DNA from: Aquirhabdus sp.
GTDB lineage: Bacteria > Pseudomonadota > Gammaproteobacteria > Pseudomonadales > Moraxellaceae
Reading direction: 5' to 3'
DNA: 17,307 nt
Assembly (NCBI GenBank): GCA_030150135.1
Contig: JASLGO010000132.1
Span: forward strand, 1 to 17,307
Position numbers and translations under genes: made by a program
Shown: in pieces, positions 1 through 6,393 of the stretch
Position numbering within the stretch: position 1 is the stretch's first letter
Layout of the letters: every line of letters starts with the position of its first letter
Notes under the pieces: model-generated
What the model was told of the DNA's origin: nothing
The model's database searches: none
The model's input: the letters and a program-made list of their open reading frames with translations, nothing else

Positions 1-1
1 C

Positions 2-166
2 GAATACGCAAAAATGTTCATCTCTGAAGGTGCTGCAAACTATCCATCAATGACTGCACGTCGTCGTAACAACGCTGCACATGGTATCGAAGTAACAGGT
101 ACTAAACTGCGTGCGATGATGCCTTGGATCCAAGCAAACAAAATCGTTGATAAAACTAAGAACTAA
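2..166 (+). CDS. ilvC: Ketol-acid reductoisomerase, C-terminal end (partial)
   Basis: The last 54 codons and stop of IlvC, cut by the left edge of the window. The enzyme isomerises and reduces acetohydroxy acids with NADPH and Mg2+ in valine, leucine and isoleucine synthesis in the cytosol. The visible tail has the family's signature stretches: EYAKMF, EGAANYPSMTA, RRRNNAAH and the terminal LRAMMPWI with a Lys/Asn-rich end. These match the C-terminal knotted domain of class I (short) enzymes as I remember them. The active-site residues lie outside the window. The gene is followed at once by a strong intrinsic terminator, so it ends its transcription unit. Identification is from the tail only but the motifs are distinctive. 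Confidence 0.93.
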   Translation, partial: EYAKMFISEGAANYPSMTARRRNNAAHGIEVTGTKLRAMMPWIQANKIVDKTKN

Positions 167-183
167 GATTCTTTAGTTTTGAT

Positions 184-214
184 AAAGCCCTGCATGTGAA
201 TGTGGGGCTTTTTT
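184..214 (+). terminator. Intrinsic terminator of ilvC
   Basis: AAAGCCC (184-190) pairs with GGGCTTT (205-211). An inner CAT/ATG pairing across a symmetric TG/TG internal loop leaves a GTGA loop. The stem runs into a T tract (209-214). It lies 18 bases after the ilvC stop. Confidence 0.9.
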
Positions 215-346
215 ATGGGTCATGATGGACTTTGATTTGTATCTTGTGCAATAGTCAGAGAGCAAGGTAAAGTTGATCAATTTTTTATGAGTAAGTTAAA
301 CTGAATAAAACTTCAAACATTATATTAGAAAAACTTTAGGTCAATC

Positions 347-703
347 ATGGAACAAAATAAGAAGAAAGCTGTTCTGTATTCAATCTTTTTACTTGGATTA
401 ATATTAGTTTTCTTTGAAATCTATGCAGGCTCTAAGGGAGTCGAAACGAGTGGAAGGGTCGAAGAAATCTGGGTTTTTAGTTATATACCCTTGTCCGTTT
501 ACTGGATCATAAATGATGCTAGAGTTCGTAAAGTGGGTAGTCCTTTTACGAATGGTTTTATTATGTATATTCTCTGGCCATTTATGGCACCACTATACTT
601 TCTGAAAGTTAATGGTAAAAAAGGGGCTTTGCTAGTTTTAGGATTATTTATCGTATGTCTCTTACCTGAAATTACTTCGGCTGTACTATATTATTTTGCA
701 TAA
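347..703 (+). CDS. Small four-helix membrane protein of unknown function
   Basis: A 118-residue protein I cannot name. It has a Lys-rich start (NKKK) and about four hydrophobic segments near residues 8-27, 41-56, 70-87 and 93-116. Between helices 2 and 3 is YWIINDARVRKVG, and near residue 80 is P-x-Y-F-L-K followed by G-K-K-G. A W..DA.xR..G turn plus a proline-aromatic-Leu-Lys motif before a basic Gly turn recurs in uncharacterised small membrane proteins, so this is probably one of them. No catalytic motif is visible. A weak ribosome site (TTAGG, 6 bases before ATG) supports the start. It is flanked by the ilvC terminator and a separately started hydrolase gene, so it is probably transcribed alone. 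Confidence 0.75.
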   Translation: MEQNKKKAVLYSIFLLGLILVFFEIYAGSKGVETSGRVEEIWVFSYIPLSVYWIINDARVRKVGSPFTNGFIMYILWPFMAPLYFLKVNGKKGALLVLGLFIVCLLPEITSAVLYYFA

Positions 704-762
704 GTTTTATGAGTGTTGGGTATTTTTTGCTATAACTAATTCTATTTTGAGATCACCATATT

Positions 763-1551
763 ATGCCGACTATCAATCTTTCTTCTGGAACAATTCATTA
801 CCGCGAGTCCGGTCAAGGAACACCGTTAATTTTGCTTCATGCAAATCCCGGCGACAGTAAGGATTTTGACGCAGTTATTCCTGTGTTCACAAGGCAGTAT
901 AGAGTGCTGGCATTGGATTGGCCGGGTTATGGTGAGTCGGCAGCACCAGACCAACTCTCTAAAGTTAGTCCAGAATATTTTTATCGTGTCTTGCGTGAGT
1001 TTCTGACGGCATTAGCGTTACCACCAGTTTTGATTATTGGTAATTCTTTAGGTGGCAATGCTGCTGCACGACTCGCGATTGAAGCACCTGAACTTGTACG
1101 AGGATTGGTGCTGGTTTCGCCTGGTGGCTTTACACCACATAATTGGATTACTCGGGCGTTTTGCAAGTTTCAGGCAAGTCGTTTTTCCTTTTCACCACGT
1201 TTTTTTGCAGCACGATATTTGAGACATCGAACACCAACTGTACAGGCAATGTTAGAACGCGCTGCGACATCTCAAGCGACTGATGAGCGTATCGCATTGA
1301 GTCGCGCTGTTTGGCGGAGTTTTATTGTCTCCGATCATGATTTACGTCAGCGTGCATCTGCAATCAAAGCGCCGACTTTGCTCATTTTTGGAAAATACGA
1401 TCCTGTCATCCCAGCCAAGAAGGATGGCGTGATTGCACATCAAGTCATACAAGGCTCAAAACTGTTTGTTATGCAATCTGGACATGCACCATTTGCTGAG
1501 AAACCAGAAGAGTTTTTGATCAAAGTATTGCCATTTTTGGCTGAATGCTAA
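763..1551 (+). CDS. Alpha/beta-fold hydrolase
   Basis: A 262-residue protein with a complete alpha/beta-hydrolase core. The oxyanion region is LLHANPG (24-30), followed by DWPGYGES (52-59). The nucleophile elbow is G-N-S-L-G with Ser95, the acid is probably Asp213 (FGKYDPVIP) and the base His241 (SGHAPF). Residues about 125-195 form the variable helical cap that sets substrate choice. Length and motif order match MhpC/haloperoxidase-like family members. It has no signal peptide, so it is probably cytosolic. The substrate cannot be told from sequence: neighbours give no pathway, and esterase, C-C hydrolase or lactonase are all possible. The first Met is used because the fold starts right after it; the ribosome site is poor. 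Confidence 0.88.
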   Translation: MPTINLSSGTIHYRESGQGTPLILLHANPGDSKDFDAVIPVFTRQYRVLALDWPGYGESAAPDQLSKVSPEYFYRVLREFLTALALPPVLIIGNSLGGNAAARLAIEAPELVRGLVLVSPGGFTPHNWITRAFCKFQASRFSFSPRFFAARYLRHRTPTVQAMLERAATSQATDERIALSRAVWRSFIVSDHDLRQRASAIKAPTLLIFGKYDPVIPAKKDGVIAHQVIQGSKLFVMQSGHAPFAEKPEEFLIKVLPFLAEC

Positions 1552-1816
1552 TTCTTGGTAAAGTCGAGCTGATGTACAAATCCAGTCTAAAGCTTTAGAA
1601 AACTGAAATTTGAAGGATAAAGTATCTTTTGTCCAATTTCCTAGTTCTATAAATTTTGTAGTTAGTAGGACAGTTGATGCATCAAATTTTAATGTATTTA
1701 TTGTATTGTGTGGTCATGAGGATCGGGGAAAAGTGTTCTGATCAAGTGGTTTCAATCAGGCTTGCTTTATTTATATTCATAAAGTGTGATAAGCATATCG
1801 AGAGTAAAACCTACAC

Positions 1817-2539
1817 ATGAAGCATTTCTTTCAATTGCTTAAGCAAAGCTATCGAATTTTATTTAATTTTTCGTTTTCTAAACGTCTGACAGCACTGGAG
1901 TTATTACCAGTGCTGTATCCGTTATTGCTACTTGCATCATTTGGGATTATGGCGCATGTGGTTTGGTCAGCCTTCGATGATTCACAGCTACGTGGCTGGA
2001 TTTATGTTTTGGCATCACCACTTGCTTTCATTGTATTGGCAGTGATTTGTCGTGTTTTGCTGGAGTTTCTCATTCTGATCGCCAATGTTGCAAAAGACAT
2101 TCATGAAGTGTCGAGCATGAGCGATGCAATCAAACAGATGTCGAGTGATACGCGTGCAATTGCTGATATGGGGCGCTCATTAGATGAAATTTCTTTTGAT
2201 ATAAAAACAATTTCAGGAATGAAAGGTTCATTGAATCAATTATCTAAAGTGGTTGATCATGTGCAAACGATCGCTGAGATGAGCTCGTCACTCGATAAGA
2301 TTGCTGCGCTAGGTGAAAATGTTGATTTGATGACATTAATGCAGCAAACGCTTCAACGTCTTGCCGATTTAGGTACACATATTGAAGCCATTGCAGAAAT
2401 GCGTACTTCGTTAGAAAAATTGGCCACTTTGACTGATAACATTGATGCGATTGCCAGAATGGGTGAGGCGTTGGATAAGGTTGCAGAAATTGGTGATGTG
2501 GTTGCTAAATTTCGACGTGTTCCATTTGCGAGATCATAA
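1817..2539 (+). CDS. DUF4282-type membrane protein with long repeat tail
   Basis: A 240-residue protein. The first ~95 residues look like a DUF4282 domain: a FNFSFSKRLT start, then two membrane helices at about 30-50 and 62-90, the second ending in the R-x-L-L-E-F-L-I-L-I-A-N pattern typical of that domain. The rest (98-231) is a soluble helical tail of regular repeats, two units of 17 residues then five of exactly 20, each beginning I-A-x-M and followed by S-L three residues on. The protein should sit in the inner membrane with the tail forming a rod or coiled coil. Function is unknown; a scaffold or oligomerisation role is inference. It stands alone, with 265 bases upstream and a convergent gene downstream. 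No strong ribosome site is seen at this ATG. Confidence 0.85.
   Translation: MKHFFQLLKQSYRILFNFSFSKRLTALELLPVLYPLLLLASFGIMAHVVWSAFDDSQLRGWIYVLASPLAFIVLAVICRVLLEFLILIANVAKDIHEVSSMSDAIKQMSSDTRAIADMGRSLDEISFDIKTISGMKGSLNQLSKVVDHVQTIAEMSSSLDKIAALGENVDLMTLMQQTLQRLADLGTHIEAIAEMRTSLEKLATLTDNIDAIARMGEALDKVAEIGDVVAKFRRVPFARS
1910..2500 (+). repeat. Tandem 17- and 20-residue repeats coded in the DUF4282 gene
   Basis: Approximate DNA span; the repeat units proper are codons 98-231 (2108-2509). Units start at residues 98, 115, 132, 152, 172, 192 and 212. The DNA copies are diverged, so the repeat is seen in protein rather than in nucleotides. Confidence 0.6.
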
Positions 2540-2606
2540 CAAGCCATGGTCTGTACTCATTCAGACTTGATTTGATAGTTAGCGATACCTGACTAAACCT
2601 ATCTGG

Positions 2607-2897
2607 TTAATTTTGAGCTAAGTTCTTTTTTCGTTCTTCAGTATAGTGCCACCAAGGTTGAGGTGCTTCGCCATCCATAAAACGAGTAATTGAAATAAAC
2701 GTGTCGAGCATACAAGGATCAATTTTTGCGCCTGTTTTCTCGCATAAATCTTCAAACAATTGATAGGGGTTTTTGCCAATCAATTGCACAGGTTCAACAA
2801 TTCCAAGTAAATGTAAATCTTCTGCGCAGGCTTTCCCAATGTTAGGGAGGTCTGTAAGTTGTGTTAGTCGATTTCGATCTACTTTGCTTGGGTGCAT
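2607..2897 (-). CDS. Cdd1-like helix-hairpin-helix protein
   Basis: A 96-residue protein that resembles the small Cdd1 family (Pfam name 'Pathogenicity locus'). Residues 17-33 (LPNIGKACAEDLHLLGI) are a helix-hairpin-helix, a motif that usually binds DNA backbone without sequence choice. The following GKNPYQLFEDLCEKTG and D-P-C-M-L-D-T-F (60-67), and the tail P-W-W (81-83), fit the family pattern. It lies downstream of efp on the same strand, but the efp terminator intervenes, so it probably has its own promoter. An AGGA sits about 11 bases before the ATG. A role in DNA handling is family-level inference; nothing nearby points to a specific process. Confidence 0.85.
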   Translation of the reverse strand: MHPSKVDRNRLTQLTDLPNIGKACAEDLHLLGIVEPVQLIGKNPYQLFEDLCEKTGAKIDPCMLDTFISITRFMDGEAPQPWWHYTEERKKNLAQN

Positions 2898-2949
2898 AAT
2901 TTTGTTTTCCTAGATTTTTCGTGCAAACTTTCTTTTGAGTTTCACCGCG

Positions 2950-2968
2950 CGTTTCGACAGGCTCAACG
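2950..2968. repeat. REP-like element with TTCGACAGGCTCA core
   Basis: CGTT (2950-2953) and AACG (2965-2968) flank the core TCGACAGGCTC, giving a short stem with a long fixed loop. As I recall, the same core with different arms recurs between genes in many bacterial genomes. Only one copy is in this window. Confidence 0.4.
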
Positions 2969-2994
2969 AGCTATATGGCTTAAAAAATTCAATA

Positions 2995-3020
2995 AAAAAG
3001 AGAGCCGAAGCTCTCTTTTT
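2995..3020 (-). terminator. Intrinsic terminator of efp (bidirectional form)
   Basis: AAAAAGAGAGC (2995-3005) pairs with GCTCTCTTTTT (3010-3020) around a 4-base loop. On the minus strand the loop reads C(TTCG)G, the very stable UUCG tetraloop, and the stem ends in a T run. It starts about 28 bases past the efp stop. The A/T arms make it work on both strands. Confidence 0.9.
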
Positions 3021-3047
3021 CTAGCATGTAGCTTTTGCGAATGCAAA

Positions 3048-3614
3048 TTAGCCTTTTGCGCGTGCGCGGAAGCTGCCGTCGCGTGAGTCGATTTCGATGC
3101 GTTCACCGATTTCGATGAATGCAGCAACTTGCAATTCAAAACCTGATTTCAGTTTAGCAACTTTAGTCACTTTACCTGAAGTATCACCTTTTGCTGCTGG
3201 TTCTGTGTATTCAACTTCACGAACGATGATAGTTGGCAGTTCAACAGAGATTGGTTTGCCTTCGTATAAAGTGATTTCACAAATATCGTTCATGCCATCT
3301 TCGATGAAGTTGATGGTGTCACCGAGGTTTTCTTTTTCAACTTCAAGTTGGTTGTATTCAGTGTCCATGAATACATACATTGGATCAGCAAAGTAAGAGA
3401 AAGTCGCTTCTTTGGTTTCGAGAATGATTTGATCAAATTTTTCGTCAGCTTTGTAAACAGATTCTTGAGCTTGTTCGTTGAGCAAGTTCTTCATCTTCAT
3501 TTTAACAACAGCAGAGTTACGGCCTGATTTGTTGAATTCAGTTTTCAAAACAACCATTGGGTTGCCATTAACCATAATTACGTTGCCAGCTTTGACTTCT
3601 TGAGCGGTTTTCAT
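3048..3614 (-). CDS. efp: Elongation factor P (arginine-rhamnosylated type)
   Basis: A 188-residue EF-P, which binds stalled ribosomes between the P and E sites and helps peptide-bond formation at runs of proline. The N-terminal KOW-like domain opens MKTAQEVKAGN, and the tip loop is K-S-G-R-N-S-A with Arg32, the residue EarP rhamnosylates in this EF-P class. There is no Lys34-type loop. The two OB domains follow, with the signature ARGDTSGK represented by A-A-K-G-D-T-S-G-K. The frame is open 12 codons upstream, but all family members begin at this Met (ATG at 3614), and the extra residues (MLPKTIHRIPPH) are unlike the family. An AGGA lies about 10 bases before it. earP is the next gene upstream on the same strand. 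Confidence 0.96.
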   Translation of the reverse strand: MKTAQEVKAGNVIMVNGNPMVVLKTEFNKSGRNSAVVKMKMKNLLNEQAQESVYKADEKFDQIILETKEATFSYFADPMYVFMDTEYNQLEVEKENLGDTINFIEDGMNDICEITLYEGKPISVELPTIIVREVEYTEPAAKGDTSGKVTKVAKLKSGFELQVAAFIEIGERIEIDSRDGSFRARAKG

Positions 3615-3664
3615 GTGGGGTGGAATCCTATGGATCGTTTTGGGGAGCATTTTGATAAGGCGCG

Positions 3665-3670
3665 ATTCTA
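3665..3670 (-). promoter_or_regulatory. Candidate -10 box for efp
   Basis: On the minus strand this is TAGAAT, one base off consensus, about 50 bases before the efp ATG. No good -35 is found 16-18 bases further up, so it is only a candidate. It would let efp be made without earP. Confidence 0.3.
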
Positions 3671-3726
3671 CCCGATTTTTCAGTGGAGTTGATGATTGTT
3701 ATGTATGTTCAGAGCAAGTTTTTTAG

Positions 3727-4893
3727 TTATTCATCGGATAATGGATGCTTCTGCCAATAAAACTGCATCAGCTTGGTAGTTAAACTGGGTTGCGTTGTTA
3801 AATAGGTTTGCCATTCTCTAGTCATCATTTGCCAGTTGGTGAGATCGTTCAATGCCGTTGACCATGGATTGACATCGTTTGCTGTATTCCAAGCCAACAT
3901 GAATGTTTGCCATGATTCGTTTAGTTTTACGCTAGCAACATTGTCCATGAACGCCTGTAATTTGACTAAGTGCGTGTTTTCATCTTGCGGATAGATCTGC
4001 CAAATAAAAGGCTGTCCAGCCCATTGCGCGCGAATTACAGAGTCTTCACCGCGGACAAAATTGAGATCACACGACCAGAGTAAGCGATCGTAATTTTCAT
4101 GAGTTAAAAAGGGTAGGACAACGATGGTGAGCGCATGTTTGGTGATGCGATCGCCTTGCTTTAATGATTGCTCTGACCATTCTGAAATATCGGTTAATGC
4201 TTTGCCTTCGGGAACAAGTAATAAAGTTGTCTGTTGATCAATAGAAAGAGCATCTAATAAGCCGTGTATCGCTTTATTTTCATAAGAAAAGAGTGAGATT
4301 TTCCTTTCAAATAAATGTGTATCTGTAATTCTTAAATTCAACCAGAAATCTTTTTGAGCTTCAGCGTTATTTTGAAATTCATCACGGCGTTTGATTAAAT
4401 CAGCTTCACGCAGCAATCCGCCACTTTTCTCGCTAAAACTTGGAAACCAGAAATACTGTGTTAAGCCTGTTGAGGGATGCGTGGATGGCATCGCATGATA
4501 ATCAACAGCCCATGATTCGGCGCTGAGATATTCAAGATTAAGCCAGAGTGGTGGTTTGCCAGCTTTAGCTTGCTGTGCCATGTTGTGCAGGACAAAATCG
4601 GGTAGGCGACAGCCAAAACCTTCGATGATGATATCGAATGGGATTTGGTGAATAAGGCTGAGTTCGTCGCGTGGATCTTTATGCCAATGGCAAACGGTGA
4701 TTTTTTCTAATGATTGTTCGCTTAAGTTCGGATCGAGACTTGGTGCAAGTTTAGAAAAACTGATTAAATCATCAATCCACAGCGTCACTTGCACATGATG
4801 TTCATTTGCAAGTTGACGTGCTAAACGCCAGCAGATGCCTACATCGCCGAAATTGTCGATGACGGTGCAATAGATGGCGCAGTGTAAAGTCAA
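3727..4893 (-). CDS. earP: EF-P arginine rhamnosyltransferase EarP
   Basis: A 388-residue GT-B inverting glycosyltransferase that moves L-rhamnose from dTDP-rhamnose onto Arg32 of EF-P. The N-terminal motif T-V-I-D-N-F-G-D-V-G carries Asp13 and Asp17, the positions known to be needed in characterised EarP proteins. The C-terminal nucleotide-sugar motif F-V-R-G-E-D-S with Glu283 is followed by R-A-Q-W-A-G-Q-P-F-I-W-Q-I-Y-P-Q. Length matches the family. The gene is 112 bases upstream of its substrate gene efp on the same strand and 57 bases downstream of a PHA-synthase-like gene, so the three may share transcripts. dTDP-rhamnose genes are not in this window. Confidence 0.95.
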   Translation of the reverse strand: MTLHCAIYCTVIDNFGDVGICWRLARQLANEHHVQVTLWIDDLISFSKLAPSLDPNLSEQSLEKITVCHWHKDPRDELSLIHQIPFDIIIEGFGCRLPDFVLHNMAQQAKAGKPPLWLNLEYLSAESWAVDYHAMPSTHPSTGLTQYFWFPSFSEKSGGLLREADLIKRRDEFQNNAEAQKDFWLNLRITDTHLFERKISLFSYENKAIHGLLDALSIDQQTTLLLVPEGKALTDISEWSEQSLKQGDRITKHALTIVVLPFLTHENYDRLLWSCDLNFVRGEDSVIRAQWAGQPFIWQIYPQDENTHLVKLQAFMDNVASVKLNESWQTFMLAWNTANDVNPWSTALNDLTNWQMMTREWQTYLTTQPSLTTKLMQFYWQKHPLSDE

Positions 4894-4916
4894 AGTAAGT
4901 CCTTTATTTCATGTGT

Positions 4917-4944
4917 GTAGGGGCGACCTTAGGTCTCTCCCTAC
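4917..4944. repeat. REP-like palindrome between the PHA-synthase-like gene and earP
   Basis: GTAGGG (4917-4922) pairs with CCCTAC (4939-4944), and inside it GACC (4925-4928) pairs with GGTC (4932-4935) around a TTA loop. The GTAGGGGCGACC opening resembles a family of dispersed palindromes I know from many bacteria. A T tract follows only on the plus strand, so it is not a plain terminator for the minus-strand genes. Confidence 0.6.
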
Positions 4945-4950
4945 GGTTTT

Positions 4951-6066
4951 TTAATCCGAACGTTTGGCTAACCATTCAGCAAGAACTGGCCAGAACTCTT
5001 TTGCAGCTGATTCGCTGGCAATCATACTGACATGTCCACCAGGAAGTGTCACAAAAGTCGTATCTTTTGTCCCCACCAAATCAACCAATGGACGGACTGC
5101 GTTGACGGTTACCATCGAATCTGAGCGTCCGCCACCTGCTAATAATGAAGCATGAATATCTTTGAAATGAACCAGTTTACCGCCGATTTTGAATTCGCCT
5201 TTTGCAAGACCATTATCCATCCACACTTTAATCAGCATGTCCCGATTAATGCCGCCGGGATAGTCGACCATGTGATCGAGAAATGCGCCGTGAGTGGCAT
5301 GGCTTTCAACCGCTGTGCGATTATCCAATTGGCGTAACATGGAAAGGTGACCTTTCAAAGTACCCTTAATATCTAATAATTTGAAGCCAAGCGCATTACT
5401 CCAGCCTGTCGTATGCAATAAACCTGCGGGTAAAGTTCGAGGATGAAATCCAGTACGTTTTTCTACCCATTGCATCGCTTTACTTGCACGTCGATATTGC
5501 GCACCAATCGCACCCGAACGATAAGCATCAATCGGTGAACCCAGCACGATGAGATTTTTAATATAATCATCTTTGGCGGCTGCGGCATAGAGTAATGCAA
5601 ACACACCTGACATGCTCCAACTGTGTAGAGAGAGTTCATTTTCCCCACTATGTTGTCTGACTTGCGCCAATAGTTTAGGCATGAAATGCAATACATATTC
5701 TTCAAAGTTATAGCGCGCATGTTCGCGAGTTGGTGTGCCCCAATCAATCAAGTAAACTGAAAAACCTTGCTGGAGCAAAAAGCGAACGAGTGAGCGGTGC
5801 TCAAACAAGTCATAAATCAACATATTGACAGCGAGCGGGGCAATAATCACGAGCGGTACGCGATGAATAGTTGGATAGCCTTCTAATGCGGGATAATGTC
5901 TTAATGTGATGAGACCTTGCTTTTGTACGTCGTTAGAAACGACATTAAAAGGTGTTTTTCCTGCTTGAACAAGTCTTTCACTATGCAGTAATCGATCACG
6001 CAAGTTAATGTATTTAGCTGAGTTGCTGAGCGCTTTAAAAGAATATCGTTCATGCGTAGATGGCAT
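4951..6066 (-). CDS. PHA-synthase-like alpha/beta hydrolase with Ser nucleophile
   Basis: A 371-residue protein of the class III polyhydroxyalkanoate synthase (PhaC) superfamily. The order of motifs fits: PLVIIAPLAVNM, then F-S-V-Y-L-I-D-W-G (about 102-110), a lipase-like box, an acid at Asp316 (R-S-D-S-M-V) and GGHVSM with His345. In true PhaC the box is G-x-C-x-G-G with a cysteine. Here it reads S-W-S-M-S-G, with Ser151 in the nucleophile place and Ser in place of both glycines around it. Polymerase activity is therefore doubtful; a hydrolase or acyltransferase is more likely (inference). An in-frame GTG lies three codons upstream, but GGAG sits 8 bases before the ATG at 6066 and overlaps the GTG, so the ATG is the start. 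No phasin or PhaA/B genes are nearby. Confidence 0.85.
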   Translation of the reverse strand: MPSTHERYSFKALSNSAKYINLRDRLLHSERLVQAGKTPFNVVSNDVQKQGLITLRHYPALEGYPTIHRVPLVIIAPLAVNMLIYDLFEHRSLVRFLLQQGFSVYLIDWGTPTREHARYNFEEYVLHFMPKLLAQVRQHSGENELSLHSWSMSGVFALLYAAAAKDDYIKNLIVLGSPIDAYRSGAIGAQYRRASKAMQWVEKRTGFHPRTLPAGLLHTTGWSNALGFKLLDIKGTLKGHLSMLRQLDNRTAVESHATHGAFLDHMVDYPGGINRDMLIKVWMDNGLAKGEFKIGGKLVHFKDIHASLLAGGGRSDSMVTVNAVRPLVDLVGTKDTTFVTLPGGHVSMIASESAAKEFWPVLAEWLAKRSD

Positions 6067-6393
6067 TACTATCACTCCAGTTTTGCCGCTTTAATTAAAA
6101 GCCAATTCGTCAAGATGATTGTTTGACAGGTGGTCTAAAAGGTTGAAGGTTAATTCAATAATTTCACTAATGAAATAAGTTTAACGCCAAGTTAATGCGT
6201 GCAGTATGGTCAATTTTTAGAATTGAGTGACTTAAAGGTCAATGAGGGTGTTATCTGAGGTTTTTTCCATTATTAAAAAGCATGAGATATTGTTCTTGAC
6301 GTGTTTGGGGCTGGCTTTCACAATGCTCTATATTAATTTTCGATAAATCGTGATCAATAGTTTTTTTGTTTTTATCAATCGTTTTTAATAGTT
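6067..6393. other. Divergent intergenic region between the PhaC-like gene and metZ
   Basis: About 327 AT-rich bases that should hold promoters for both divergent genes. A candidate metZ promoter is listed separately. On the minus strand I find no convincing -35/-10 pair. A small hairpin ATTTC-actaat-GAAAT is near 6160. No conserved riboswitch architecture is recognisable. Confidence 0.5.
6296..6324 (+). promoter_or_regulatory. Candidate sigma-70 promoter for metZ
   Basis: TTGACG (6296-6301), a 17-base spacer, then CACAAT (6319-6324). This predicts a leader of about 60 bases before the metZ ATG. The -35 is good and the -10 moderate. Confidence 0.5.

Noticed and set aside
1552..1816. A hidden gene or RNA in the 265-base gap before the DUF4282 gene
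   Set aside because: No frame with a ribosome site, no stable hairpin and no clear promoter could be seen; it looks like AT-rich upstream DNA.
2549..2566. GTCTG-CAGAC hairpin after the DUF4282 gene as a terminator
   Set aside because: Only a 5-bp stem with an 8-base loop and no T tract.
2892..3086. A 64-codon plus-strand frame between the Cdd1-like gene and efp
   Set aside because: It runs through the efp terminator and into the efp 3' end antisense, and its Cys/Phe-rich product looks like translated non-coding DNA.
3615..3650. Twelve-residue N-terminal extension of EF-P
   Set aside because: EF-P proteins start at the inner Met and need Arg32 in that numbering; the extension is simply upstream open frame.
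5152..5747. Several 60-94 codon frames on both strands inside the PhaC-like gene
   Set aside because: All overlap a gene with complete fold motifs and show no motif of their own.
6325..6393. Methionine-responsive riboswitch or leader peptide before metZ
   Set aside because: The predicted leader is only about 60 bases, too short for a SAM-type riboswitch, and the only short frames lack ribosome sites or Met codon runs.
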